Shown here one piece after another: positions 1 through 9,158 of a stretch of DNA of 64,000 nucleotides. The number at the start of each line of letters is the position of its first letter. Positions within the stretch are counted from its first letter, which is position 1. The translations under genes and the position numbers were made by a program. Below the pieces are notes generated by a model. It worked only from the letters and a program-made list of their open reading frames with translations, searched no databases and was not told where the DNA came from. Origin of the DNA: Monoplex corrugatus (Eukaryota > Mollusca > Gastropoda > Littorinimorpha > Ranellidae); contig JAPXFY010000022.1 of NCBI GenBank assembly GCA_030674185.1, positions 38,433,630 to 38,497,629 of the forward strand, in the 5' to 3' direction.

Positions 1-743
1 GGGGCCGATTTTGATCAGATTTTTTTCGTTTGAAAAAGTGCTGACCATATCGAAGCCCAAGATGGCATCCAGACACTATACAGTTGAGGAAGTAGCTCGA
101 TTTTTGATGGATTTACCTGATAATCTGGACAGTTCTGATGATGAAAGTGGTGGCCATGGTGACGGAGATGCCATTGTTGTTCAACCAACAGAGGATTCTA
201 GTTGGACAGTGATTATCCTGAGGATTTTGTTGACATTCCAAGCACCTCAAGGTAGGCGTGGTCGCGTGCATGTTTGATCAAGTTATGGACAGACACTTGG
301 CCGTGCAAGGAGTGAACCAAGCTGTGTTTGCTCTGCAGCAGATGATACTTTTGATGTCGACATTCTTAAGAAGTACCCCACTTAGTACCACGGCTGCCAT
401 GGACCTACTGAGTCCCTGCCACTGGATGTACGTTGTACACCATTTTACATCATTTCTGCCAACAATAATCTTCATAAAACATTCACATTAATTTTATGTT
501 GTTGTTTTTTTAAATCAACTCCTAATTATCTTTTGAAAAGTAAATTATCCCCCTTGACCAGGAGTTATCTGTGCTTGGATTGACAGAAAAACATCTACAA
601 TAAATAGCCAGTTCATTTTCCTTCAGGAAAATATATAGTTTATTAAATATTAGGTAATTTAATTATTTTTTTATTATTTTTTTCTCTAATGTAACCCATT
701 TTTTAGCAAAAAATCTGAAAAGTTCCGGAAGTCAAGGGGTTAA
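1..743 (+). mobile_element. Decayed piggyBac-like transposon, left end outside window
   Basis: The segment begins in the 5' leader of an acidic-N-terminal transposase fragment (start codon at 62) and ends at 740-743 in TTAA, preceded by GTCAAGGGG and TTCCGGAA. Read from the outside the end is TTAA-CCCCTTGACTTCCGG, the style of a piggyBac terminus (TTAA target followed by CCC). Between 278 and 740 no long coding frame survives. The assignment rests on the TTAA end plus the acidic N-terminal fragment; no catalytic core remains. Confidence 0.6.
62..277 (+). pseudogene. piggyBac-like transposase N-terminal fragment
   Basis: Starting at the ATG at 62 the frame opens with MASRHYTVEEVARFLMD, then an acidic stretch around NLDSSDDES, the usual layout of piggyBac-domain transposase N termini. 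The frame then loses family resemblance and stops at 277. Downstream, in another frame near 340-385, DDTFDVDILKKYP may be a further remnant. None of the catalytic aspartates of the family is present, so this cannot encode an active enzyme. It could also be a PGBD-like host gene fragment, but the nearby TTAA terminus favours a transposon fossil. Confidence 0.5.
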
Positions 744-779
744 CTATGTTTGAATTTGTTTTCAGGTTTGTTTTTTAAA

Positions 780-965
780 TCCCCTATGTGATAAATTGGA
801 TGGAATGGTCAATGCCAGGGGCATCTCCTTAGATTATGTGCGTGAATGCATTGATATGTGTTCCATTATTTTCCTTTTTTTTTCCCCAGTTGAAGTATTG
901 TGTGTGTATTGAAACAGTCATTGCCCTGATATGGCTTTGCACAGTTGGCTGGGTTTTAAACAAAA
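780..965 (+). repeat. Repeat A, 3' part
   Basis: Matches the 3' third of the ~560-bp repeat best seen at 8388-8935: GATAAATTGGA...GGTCAATGCCAGGGGCATC, then GCCCTGATATGGC and a CAGTTGGCTGGG tail followed by A-rich sequence. Confidence 0.75.
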
Positions 966-994
966 ATAACAGTAATAGTAACTTGAATGTCTTG

Positions 995-1190
995 ACCAGC
1001 ACCACAGCTGTCTGATCTCTCTTGTCTGTATCTCTCAGGCCTGGTTGAGTCCAGATAATTATGTGGTGTAGAATACGGTCCTGTATGTCCCTTTAAGGTT
1101 GTCTCAATCCAGAATGAAACTTTGTAGCATCATGAGTTTGTTCCCCTGTCACTGTGCATCATCGTAGCATTATAAACACATTCTTTTTTT
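995..1190 (+). repeat. tRNA-derived SINE family B, 3' fragment
   Basis: Shares TGTCTGTATCTCTCAGGCC, GTCTCAATCC and the TAGCATCATGA segment with the full copies at 27656 and 56770. The head with the Pol III boxes is missing here. Confidence 0.65.
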
Positions 1191-1244
1191 GTTGTTGTTG
1201 TTTTTTTTGTTCTATTTTATTTTTTTATTTAATTTTGTATATTT

Positions 1245-1735
1245 TATACAAGAATCATTGCACTTAGGGAGATTTCTTTTATGTTCACCTTTTTTTTTTT
1301 TTGGTCCCATTTTCTACACCACCTTAATGGCCACAGAAGCTGGTACAGTTTTTACAATGCGATGATGATGATGTTGATGAGGATGATAATCATGATGCTA
1401 TAGAGTTCCATCTGGGATTGAGATTGTGACAGAGCTGTACTCTACGCTTACTATCATAATAGTCCTGGCATCAGCCAGACCTGAGAGATACAGACACCTG
1501 CTGCTTTGGTCAGAGGATTTGAGGAACATTCTCAATGACACATCCATGAAGTGGATGAGAAATGACTGTGTGATCCCAGTCTTCTCAATGAGATTACAGT
1601 ACGCTCAACTCTGGGTTGGAGCAACAACAAAAAACACCATGATTTTTTATTGTAATGATTGAGATTCGAACCCCCAACCTTCCAATTGGTAATCCATTGC
1701 ACTAACCACTACACCATGGCAACTGGCATTACAAA
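1245..1735 (-). repeat. tRNA-derived SINE family B, near full length
   Basis: On the minus strand the head carries a tRNA-like A box in CCATGGTGTAGTGGTTAG and a B box around GGTTCGAATCTC near 1660-1672. It is followed by the family body and the GGTGGTGTAGAAAATGGGACC tail at the low-coordinate end. Boundaries were judged by comparison with the other copies. Confidence 0.75.
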
Positions 1736-1810
1736 CAAATTGTCCCATATTCTTGTGACAGTGATATGACACACGGATGAGATGAGAACAAAAATTGTCA
1801 TGTGTGCCTA

Positions 1811-2055
1811 TGTTAAGACAAGCAACATTTATAGCCCATTTTATGAGGAAAGGGGAATTAGAGCACTGGTCACAACAGGAAAGGTGGAGGGAAAGAGAAC
1901 ACCGGGTAGACACAGGAAGAAAATATTGGATGGCTAAGAAAAGAGATGGTGGAAGATGTACTTGCAGCGACAAGGGATAGATGCATATGGAGGGCCATGA
2001 TCGCCAGTGCCATGTGGAAGGGTACATGATGATGATGATGATGATGATGATGATG
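1811..2055 (+). mobile_element. RTE-type LINE, 3' fragment with (ATG)10 tail
   Basis: Decayed coding sequence for the LINE C terminus (AHFMRKGELEH, MHMEGHDRQCHVEGY) ends in ten ATG repeats at 2026-2055. It matches the 3' end of the long minus-strand RTE copy at 16490-19600. The insertion stops 18 bases before the FBXO21 exon at 2074, so the LINE tail is part of that exon's acceptor region. Confidence 0.85.
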
Positions 2056-2073
2056 TGTGTCTATGATTGCCAG

Positions 2074-2213
2074 GTTCTCAACACAAAGAAGGGTATCCCG
2101 ATCAGTCTCGGCATCCTGTATAGTGCAGTGGCACGCAGACTGGGAGTGATCTGCGAGCCGAACAACGCCCCCGGCCACGTTCTGCTGGTCTTCAAAGACT
2201 ATGAAGGATCCAG
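2074..2213 (+). CDS. FBXO21: FBXO21-like gene, SirB1/transglutaminase-like exon
   Basis: Exon of an F-box only protein 21 orthologue, the substrate receptor of an SCF-type ubiquitin ligase. It encodes the SirB1 (transglutaminase-like) motif KKGIPISLGILYSAVARRLG followed by CEPNNAPGHVLLVFKDY. The acceptor is TTGCCAG before 2074 and the donor is GTGAGT at 2214. The exon starts in phase 0 and leaves two bases (AG), which join the G at 7836 to restore an Arg codon; that exact join supports the model. The upstream exons (F-box and start of the SirB1 domain) lie outside the window. Confidence 0.9.
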
Positions 2214-2319
2214 GTGAGTCTCCAGCTGTTCCGGAACCAAGTCTGTGGACAGCCGTTAGAATATTTCCAAGCGTATAGTAAGCTCGAAATAGACTTTCAC
2301 TCTCTCTCTGTCAAACACC

Positions 2320-2870
2320 TTCCCTGTCTGCTTTTAAATCCAGTGTTAAAACCCACCTCTTTCCTCACTTCCATTTCTGCTTTTAAATCCAGTGTAAAAA
2401 CCCACCTCTTTCCTGACTTTGTGCTTTCAAATCCAATGTAAATACCCACCTCTTTCCTGACTTTGTGTTTTTAAATCCAATGTAAATACCCACCTCTTTC
2501 CTGACTTTGTGTTTTTAAATCCAATGTAAATACCCATCTCTTTCCTGACTTTGTGCTTTCAAATCCAATGTAAATACCCACCTCTTTCCTGACTTTCTGT
2601 TTTTAAATCCAGTGTAAATACCCACCTCTTTCCTGACTTTGTGCTTTCAATTCCAATGTAAATACCCACCTCTTTCCTGACTTTGTGCTTTTAAATCCAG
2701 TGTAAAAACCCACCTCTTTCCTCACTTTGCTTTCTGCTTTTAAATCCAGTGTAAAAACCCACCTCTTCCCTGACTTTCTGCTTTTAAATCCATTGTAAAA
2801 ACCCACCTCTTCCCTGACTTTCTGCTTTTAAATCCATTGTAAAAACCCACCTCTTTTCTTGACAACTCAC
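2320..2870 (+). repeat. 44-bp tandem array derived from LINE C-terminal coding
   Basis: About twelve units of CTTTTAAATCCAGTGTAAAT plus ACCCACCTCTTTCCTGACTTTGTG. The unit reads as FKSSVKTHLF in one frame, the hallmark C-terminal motif of CR1/L2-type LINEs (compare FKSALKTHLF at 60420-60455). Confidence 0.85.
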
Positions 2871-2984
2871 CTCTTTCTCTCAGCTTGTGTAGGTCGTTTT
2901 TGTATGTTGTATGTAGTCTCTGTTGGTTACACATGTATGTGTGACTGTGCTTTGATTTGAATTATCAAGATTTGGCACTACGAT

Positions 2985-3175
2985 TTTTATTATTATTATT
3001 ATTGTTATTATTATGATTATTATTATTATTATTATTATTATTATTGTTGTTGTTGTTGTTGTCATTGTTGTTGTTGTCATTGTTGTTGTTGTTGTTATCA
3101 TCGTCATCATCTTCATTATTGTCATTATCATCATCATCATCATTACTATTATTATTATTATTACTAGTGTTGTTA
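2985..3175. repeat. ATT/GTT/ATC trinucleotide microsatellite
   Basis: Imperfect TTA, TTG and TCA triplets. Poly-Asn, Ile, Leu and Ser frames across it are artefacts of the triplet period. Confidence 0.95.
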
Positions 3176-3267
3176 TTAAGCATTACATCTTTATTACAAG
3201 TTCACAAAGTGGAATGTGGAATGTGTTCAATAGGGTTTCGTCACATTTGCACAATTACACATGTGCA

Positions 3268-3740
3268 ACCAATAACCATGATGTGGTTAGCACGACAGAC
3301 TGCTGAAGGAAGTGTATGGGTTCAAATCCCCATCAATCCTGTCAAAATCATTGTGGGATTTTTCGGTTCCAACTGGCTCCTACCTAGAGTTGGGCGTGCT
3401 ATGGGCTCATTGGGAAAACTGGGACCACACAGTCGAGTCTCATCTATTTCACGGATGCATCATTTAGGGTGTTTGTCAAATCTTCTGACCAACACTACAG
3501 GTGTCTGTATCTCTCAGGCTTGGTTGATGCCAGGATATATTATGATAGTAAGCTTTGTCTCAATCCTAGAAAGAACTCCATAGCATCATGAGTATCATCC
3601 TCATCGTGTTTTTTGTCATAACAGTGTAAAAAGTGTCCCGGCCTCTATGGCCATAAAAGTGGCGTAGAAAATAGAACCAAACAAAAGAAAATGATGAGCA
3701 CAATGGAAACTGCCTAAGTGCGATGATCCTTTAAAAAAAA
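3268..3740 (+). repeat. tRNA-derived SINE family B
   Basis: A degenerate head (GATGTGGTTAGCACGACAG) and B box GGTTCAAATCCCC are followed by the family body (ATTGTGGGATTTTTCGG, GGGCGTGCTATGGGCTCATT) and a 3' end with AAAATGATGAGCACAATGG. Same order as the copies at 27656 and 56770. Confidence 0.85.
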
Positions 3741-3832
3741 GTCCATATGCGCTCCACCCAAATCTGCCAGCGGTCACTTGGTAGACACCTATAAAACACT
3801 AAGCTGACACCCCAGAATGATGGAAACATTAA

Positions 3833-4147
3833 TCCTTTTACTCCCGCACACTATCCACCAACTGCAAACAAATTAACTGACTCGCTCACCCTGTCCACCA
3901 GCTTCCTGAAAGGACAGGTTGAGGGAGTCAAGGGTTAATTTTTTTGCTTTGCTAGCATGGTTGACAATGCGGGATGTAAGTGGACAGGGTGCAGTGTCAA
4001 AGGGTTAAGTTTTTGCTTTGCTAGCATGGTTGACTGTGTAGGATGCTGGTGGACAGGGTGAAGGAGTCAAAAGGATTAAGTTTTTGCTTTGCTAGCATGT
4101 TTGACAATGCAGGATGCTGGTGGACAGGGTGAGGGAGCCAAAGGGTG
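3833..4147. repeat. TTAA-type fold-back MITE cluster
   Basis: Several copies of GGGTTAAGTTTTTGCTTTGC, GCTAGCATGGTTGAC and GGATGCTGGTGGACAGGGTG, preceded by the inverted half (ACTCCCGCACACTATCCACC). Part of the TTAA-ended family described at 28397. Confidence 0.7.
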
Positions 4148-4679
4148 AAGATGGGCAGTGAAAGGACCGGATTTTATGTTGCAGGTGGGGATTGAACTTG
4201 CGATTTAGATATTAAAATTCACTTTTCTTCTTCTTATGTTGAAAACTTCAGCTGGGCCTTTTGCAAAAAGCAGTCGGCAGATTCTAACAGGACGTTGCAG
4301 GTTAACACATTCATGATGGGAAACATCGATAGTTGTTTTCACTGTAGCAACCTCTGTGGAGAGGAAACATCGGTCATAGTTTCAACAGTTAAAGGTACAG
4401 AACTGGCTCTAATTTGCCCAACGCTAACCTGGGAGTTATCTCCCATGTTTGCTTACTTCCATTAGTGTTTGATTGGTGTTTTGTATATGTCAGAACAAAT
4501 TTTTAGCCCATTTGAAAAACAAGAAAAAAGAACAGAAAAAGGGCAAGAAATCGTTTCACATGTGAGGAAATTGTGTGACTACTCGACCTTTATAACTACA
4601 ATCCTGGTAGTGATGAAAATGAAGCTTCTGAGGAAGAAAATGATTCAGACTGTTATTGTTGTTTAAAGTCCAGCCGACT
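4148..4679. other. Intronic stretch without a recognised gene
   Basis: Contains a fragment (about 4150-4205) resembling the tRNA-like sequence at 51780-51840 (GATGGGCAGTGAAAGGACC, TGTTGCAGGTGGGGATTGAA). The rest is unassigned intron sequence with no credible coding frame. Confidence 0.4.
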
Positions 4680-5190
4680 GCGTAGAGGGCTATAACTGTT
4701 TCAAAACACACAAGACTTCAACAGAAAAAAAAAAAGAAAAAAAAAATTAAGTACACATATCAATGCATTCACACACATAATCTAAGGAGATGTCCCTGGC
4801 GTTGACCACTCTGTCCAATTTATCGCACAGGGGATTTAAAAAGCATAGCTGAATACAAATTTAAGCATACTTAAGGACACCAAAACATATATAAAAACGG
4901 GCCTCAACTACCTAAAATTGCTTCCGCATATCTCACCTCCCTAGAGGTAAAAATGCATTTAATACATGTACCCAATTATCAATCCTAAGAAAAAGTACGA
5001 AAGACTTTATCGAACACGTACAGATGAAAGGACCAGCAAGGCAGTAAATGATAGGAAGACAGGACAGAAAGCAAAGGAACAATGCAGAAACAAAGAGAGT
5101 AACAGAAAAGAGGAAATGTTTAGGACAGAATTTCCAGAAGGAAGGGATACTGTTTATGCTGAAAGGACCCCCAGCATCCCCATGGGGGTA
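4680..5190 (-). repeat. Repeat A, near full length
   Basis: On the minus strand it begins at CCCCCATGGGGATGCTGGGGG (about 5190), passes GTATCCCTTCCTTCTGG, and ends in GCCCTCTACGCAGTCGGCTGG and AACAATAACA near 4655-4690. Same order as 8388-8935. Confidence 0.85.
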
Positions 5191-5424
5191 AGGTGATTCA
5201 AACGAGGGCAAAACACATGCGGTAGTGCCTTCAACAAGTGCTAGTGAATCAGTAATGGGTATGATAATTGCATTGATTATGAAAAAAAAAACCCAAAAAA
5301 GTCAAATAATCACTTGTACTACAAAAATACTTCCAGATTTTATTTTGACAGATTCAAATTGTCTCAGTCACTTTACCAGAAGTGTCTAAAATTTCTTGCA
5401 ATTCTGTCTGTAATGAGAGATGCT

Positions 5425-5628
5425 ATTTGAGAAAATGACAAGTATCCAGACAGCAAAGCTGGACAGAAAAAGAGCACCAGGCAGACCCAGGGAAAATATG
5501 TTGGACAGACTTGCAGAGTGGCTGAAGAAAGAGAGGGTGGAAGAGGTGCTTGCAGCAACAAGGGATAGAAACATATGGAGGGCCATGATCGCCAACACCA
5601 TGTGGCAAAGCACTTGATGATTATGATG
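5425..5628 (+). mobile_element. RTE-type LINE, 3' fragment
   Basis: Encodes a degraded RTE C terminus (RKRAPGRPRENMLDRLAEWL, NIWRAMIANTMW), homologous to the minus copy ending at 16504. The tail at 5620-5628 is short (GATGATTATGATGAT). Confidence 0.85.
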
Positions 5629-5969
5629 ATCCAGGCATGCTATATTTTCTTAAGGCAACCTCCGGCCAGTGCAGCAGCAGCCCTGAGGCAAGCCCCATCA
5701 CAATAGAGTTAAAAGAATTCATTAGTGTCTTTATTAGTTCACAATCCCTGGATCTCACCCGGGTCACTCCAACCCTGACCATTTCCCAGACTTCTTTTCC
5801 CAGTTGAGAGCTTTATTGCACTTAGACAGTTCCATATGTGCTTTACTTAGTCTGCCTTCTGTTATCAAGGAGATTCCTTGAGCCTGCGCACAACCTGTTT
5901 TGCTGGCAGTGTTTTGAAATGAAGGAATGGGGGGGGGGGGGGGGGGGAGGCAACAGGTTGTATGAAACA

Positions 5970-6200
5970 TTAAACCTTTGACTCCCACCAGCTGCAGACC
6001 TTAACTCTTTGACTCCCTCACCCTATCCACCAGCTTCCTCAAAACTTAACCCTTTGTCTCCCTCACGCTGTCCGCCAGATTCCTTCCTGCAAGGAAGCCA
6101 GTGGATAGGGTGAGGGAGTCAAAGGGTTCAGTGTTTGCTTTGCTAGCATGGTTGACAATGCAGGATGCTGGTGGACAGAGAGCAGGAGTCAAAGGGTTAA
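5970..6200. mobile_element. TTAA-type fold-back MITE
   Basis: Inverted halves: TTAAACCTTTGACTCCC at 5970, a centre with CTTCCTGCAAGGAAGCCAGTG, and GGAGTCAAAGGGTTAA ending at 6200. Family described at 28397. Confidence 0.8.
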
Positions 6201-6464
6201 GCTCACACTACCAGAATGCTTGCAGCATTAAGAGCAGCAAATAGCTGAGTTATTATGTAGCGGGCTGGGAATGAACTCGAGATAGCACATCTTGAAAACC
6301 AGAGTTGACTTGGACCTTTTGCGAAGATGGTTGTAACTGGTACAACGTTGATTTCAGGTCGGGGTGGTTTTGAATAAAAATCCGTCTTTTCTGGGATATT
6401 TTGTGAAGATGATTGTAACTGATGCGACATTGATTTCAGGCCGGGATGGTTTTGAATAAAAATC

Positions 6465-6655
6465 AGGAACCAGAAAAAAACACGAAAAAAGAATCAGAAT
6501 GCATATTTGATACCAGGTGCAAATTTTCGGCTAACTGGCCTTTGTTAGTTGTCTTGTCTGGTTGTATTAAATATGCGTTCTGATTCTTTTTCCATGTTTT
6601 TTCTGGTTCCTGTTTGCTTGAACACGGGCAGTCACACTTGTTTTGATTATGCATA
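6465..6655. mobile_element. Fold-back element F, short copy
   Basis: Left arm GGAACCAGAAAAAAACACG and right arm TTTTTTCTGGTTCC face each other around a GGCCAACTGGCC-like core. ATAAAAATCAG occurs on both sides, a candidate target duplication of about 11 bp. Homologous copies are at 7485, 35762 and 43985. Confidence 0.8.
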
Positions 6656-6807
6656 AAAATCAGTCATTTCTGGGATATTGTGTGAAGATGGCCCTAACTG
6701 ATGCGACATTGATTTCAGGCTGGCGTAGTTTTGAATTAAAATCAGTCTTTTTAGGGATGTATTTGTCAAGATGGTTCCGACTGATGCAAGATTGATTTCA
6801 GGTTACC

Positions 6808-7440
6808 CCCAGTGTGGATTCTGGGAGCTCTTTCAGTATGAACAGTATCCCCACCTTCTGGAAATTCTGTGCTAGAAATTTCCTCTTTGCTGTCACTCCC
6901 ATTGTTTGTGCCTTGTTCTTTTGCTTTCTGTCATTTCTTTCTATCATCTACTTTGTTTTCTGTCATTTCTTTCTATCATCTACTTTGTTTTCTGTCATTT
7001 CTTTCTATCATCTACTTTGTTTTCTGTCATTTCTTTCTATCATCTACTTTGCTTTCTGTCATTTCTTTCTATCATCTACTTTGTTTTCTGTCATTTCTTT
7101 CTATCATCTTTGTTTTCTGTCATTTCTTTCTATCATCTACTTTGTTTTCTGTCATTTCTTTCTATCATCTACTTTGTTTTCTGTCATTTCTTTCTATCAT
7201 CTACTTTGTTTTCTGTCATTTCTTTCTATCATCTACTTTGTTTTCTGTCATTTCTTTCTATCATCTACTTTGTTTTCTGTCATTTCTTTCTATCATCTAC
7301 TTTGTTTTCTGTCATTTCTTTCTATCATTTTCTGCCTTGCTGGTCTATTCACCTGTATGTGTTTGATAAAGTCTTTCATACTTTTTCTTAGGACTGATAA
7401 TTGGGTACATGTACTAAGTATGCATTTTTGTGGTTGTAAC
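6808..7440 (+). repeat. Repeat A with internal 32-bp tandem expansion
   Basis: Repeat A starts normally (GTGGATTCTGGGAGCTCTTTC, GTATCCCCACCTTCTGG). Its TTGTTTTCTGTCATTTCTTTCTATCATCTAC segment is then repeated about 12-13 times (6945-7330), after which the repeat continues to GATAATTGGGTACATG. A 32-bp period opens all three frames, so the long Phe/Ser/Leu frames here are not genes. Confidence 0.9.
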
Positions 7441-7484
7441 TGATGCGACTTTGATGTCAGGCCAGGATGGTATTGAATAAAAAT

Positions 7485-7680
7485 CAGGAACCAGAAAAAA
7501 CATACAAAAAAGAATCAGAATGCGTATTTAATTCAACCAGACAAGACAGGCACAAATTTATGGCCAACCGGGCTTTATCAGTTCTCTTGTCTGGTTGTAT
7601 TAAATACGCATTCTGATTCTTTTTTCATGTTTTTTTCTGGTTCCTGTTTGCTTGAACGCGGGCAGTCGTACATGTTTTGA
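7485..7680. mobile_element. Fold-back element F, second copy in the intron
   Basis: Same arms and core as 6465-6655, again between GAATAAAAATCAG and GAATAAAATCAG. The two copies probably arose by duplication of a larger block containing the acceptor-like unit plus the element. Confidence 0.75.
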
Positions 7681-7835
7681 TTTGTGAATAAAATCAGTCA
7701 TTTCTTGGATATTGTGTGAAGATGGTCCTAACTGACGCAACATTGATTTCAGGCTGGGGTAGTTTTGATTAAAAATGAGTCTTTTGTGGGATATTTTGTG
7801 AAGATGGTTGTAACTGATGCGACGTTTGATTTCAG

Positions 7836-7974
7836 GCCCAATACCTTTGAAGAACTGACTTTCATCGACGCTTTCAACAGAGGCAAAGAGATGAGGTGTC
7901 AGGACTGTGTCCGCACCCTGTTAGAGGGCCATCGAGCCAGCATACCTCATTTCTACATTGCAAAGCCGCATACT
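7836..7974 (+). CDS. FBXO21: FBXO21-like gene, exon following the SirB1 core
   Basis: Starts after TTGATTTCAG with a single base completing Arg from the 2074-2213 exon, then reads PNTFEELTFIDAFNRGKEMR, CQDCVRTLLEG and HRASIPHFYIAKPHT, and ends on a codon boundary before GTTAGT. TFIDAFNRGK matches the conserved (T)YIDxFxxGK stretch of FBXO21/SirB1 proteins. Its acceptor has about six close copies upstream (6340-7755), so acceptor choice could be ambiguous; only this copy is followed by the coding frame. Confidence 0.9.
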
Positions 7975-8084
7975 GTTAGTAGTTCCTGTTTGTTTGTTGA
8001 GGCGGTCCGTTTTTTGTTGTTTTTTGTTGTTGTTGTTTTTTCACAGCTTGTGTTACATTGTTTTTCCTCCCGTAGGGATTCTGG

Positions 8085-8300
8085 GGCTTTTTCAATATAA
8101 ATAGTATCCCCATCTTACTGAATTTTGTGCTAGAAATTTCCTCTTTTCTGTCACTCTCTTTGTTTTTTTGCTTTTTGTCATTTCCTCTTATCATTATCTG
8201 CCTTGCTGGTCCATTCACCTGTGTGTGTTCGATAAAGTCTTTCACTGTTTTTCTTAGGATTGATAATTAAGTACATATATGAAGTGCATTTTTGGCTTAG
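8085..8300 (+). repeat. Repeat A, 5' part
   Basis: GATTCTGGGGCTTTTTCAAT, AATAGTATCCCCATC, TTCGATAAAGTCTTTCAC and GATTGATAATTAAGTACAT, in the order seen in the next copy. Confidence 0.85.
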
Positions 8301-8387
8301 GGAAAGTGAGATATGCGGAAGCAATTAAAAGTAATTTTGGTCTGTTTTTATGTTTTAGTGCCTTTAGTTATATTTGTATTTGTCCCC

Positions 8388-8935
8388 CTGTGGGGATGCT
8401 GGGGTTCTTTCAGTATAAATAGTATCCCCACCTTCTGGACATTCTATGCTAGGAATTTCCTCTTTTCTGTCACTCTCTTTGTTTCTACCTTGTTCCTTTG
8501 TTCTCTGTCATTTCTTCCTATCGTTTTCTGCCTTGAGGGTCCTTTCACCTGTGTGTGCTCGATAAAGTCTTACACACTTCTCTTGGGATTGATAATTAGG
8601 CACATGTATTAAGTGCATTTTTGGCTCTAGGGAAATGAGATTGGCGAAAACAATTTCACATAATTTAGGCCCGTTTTTACATATGTTTTAGCGTCTTTAG
8701 TTATCTTTGAATATGTATTCAGCTTTGTTTTTGCTTATCCCTTAAATTGAACGGAGTGGTCAACGCTAGGGGCATCTCCTTAGATTATATGTGTGAATGC
8801 ATTGATATGAGTAGTTACTTGTCTTTTCCTTTTTTCCTGTTGAAGTATTGTACATGTTCTGAAACAGTTATAGCCTTGATATGGCTCTACACAGTTGGCT
8901 GGGCTTTCAGCAGAAATAACAATAACACTGTACAT
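8388..8935 (+). repeat. Repeat A, reference copy (~550 bp)
   Basis: Order of landmarks: CTGTGGGGATGCTGGGG, CAGTATAAATAGTATCCCC, ATTTCCTCTTTTCTGTCACTC, GTGTGCTCGATAAAGTCTT, TTGATAATTAGGCACATGTA, GGCTCTAGGGAAATGAGA, GAACGGAGTGGTCAACGC, GGGGCATCTCCTTAGATTAT, GCCTTGATATGGCTCTACAC, AGTTGGCTGGGCTTTCAGCA. At least ten copies or parts occur in the window, in both orientations. No coding capacity; a SINE or other non-autonomous element is likely but I could not place a Pol III promoter. Confidence 0.85.
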
Positions 8936-9028
8936 TGTTTTGCCCCAACTATGCAGGCAGTATGTTGCTGCATAGTCTGCATATTCTGTCTTTTGTGGGC
9001 TTCCATGCTGGGTGTTTTCTCATTTCCT

Positions 9029-9158
9029 TGACCTCTGGACTCCCTCACCCTATCTGCCAGCATCCTGCATTGTAAGCCATGATAACAAAGCAAAAACGTA
9101 ACCCTTTCACTCCCTCACGCTATCCACCAGCTTCCTGCAAGGTGAGGGAGTGAATGGG
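9029..9158. repeat. TTAA-type fold-back MITE remnant leading into the array
   Basis: CCTTGACCTCTGGACTCCC, GCATCCTGCATTG, AACCCTTTCACTCCCTCACG and TATCCACCAGCTTCCTGC. These are the halves of the TTAA family just before its 43-bp unit becomes tandem. Confidence 0.7.

Larger units (their letters stand above)
6340..7835 (+). repeat. Intron repeat carrying copies of the next exon's acceptor
   Basis: An ~84-bp unit (GATGGTTGTAACTGATGCGAC, ATTGATTTCAGGCYGGGATGG, TTTTGAATAAAAATCAGTC) recurs near 6340, 6415, 6700, 6785, 7440 and 7735, and finally as the true acceptor ACGTTTGATTTCAG that ends at 7835. Between the copies sit two fold-back elements and a repeat A copy. The unit evidently arose from the exon's own 3' splice region. 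Confidence 0.85.
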
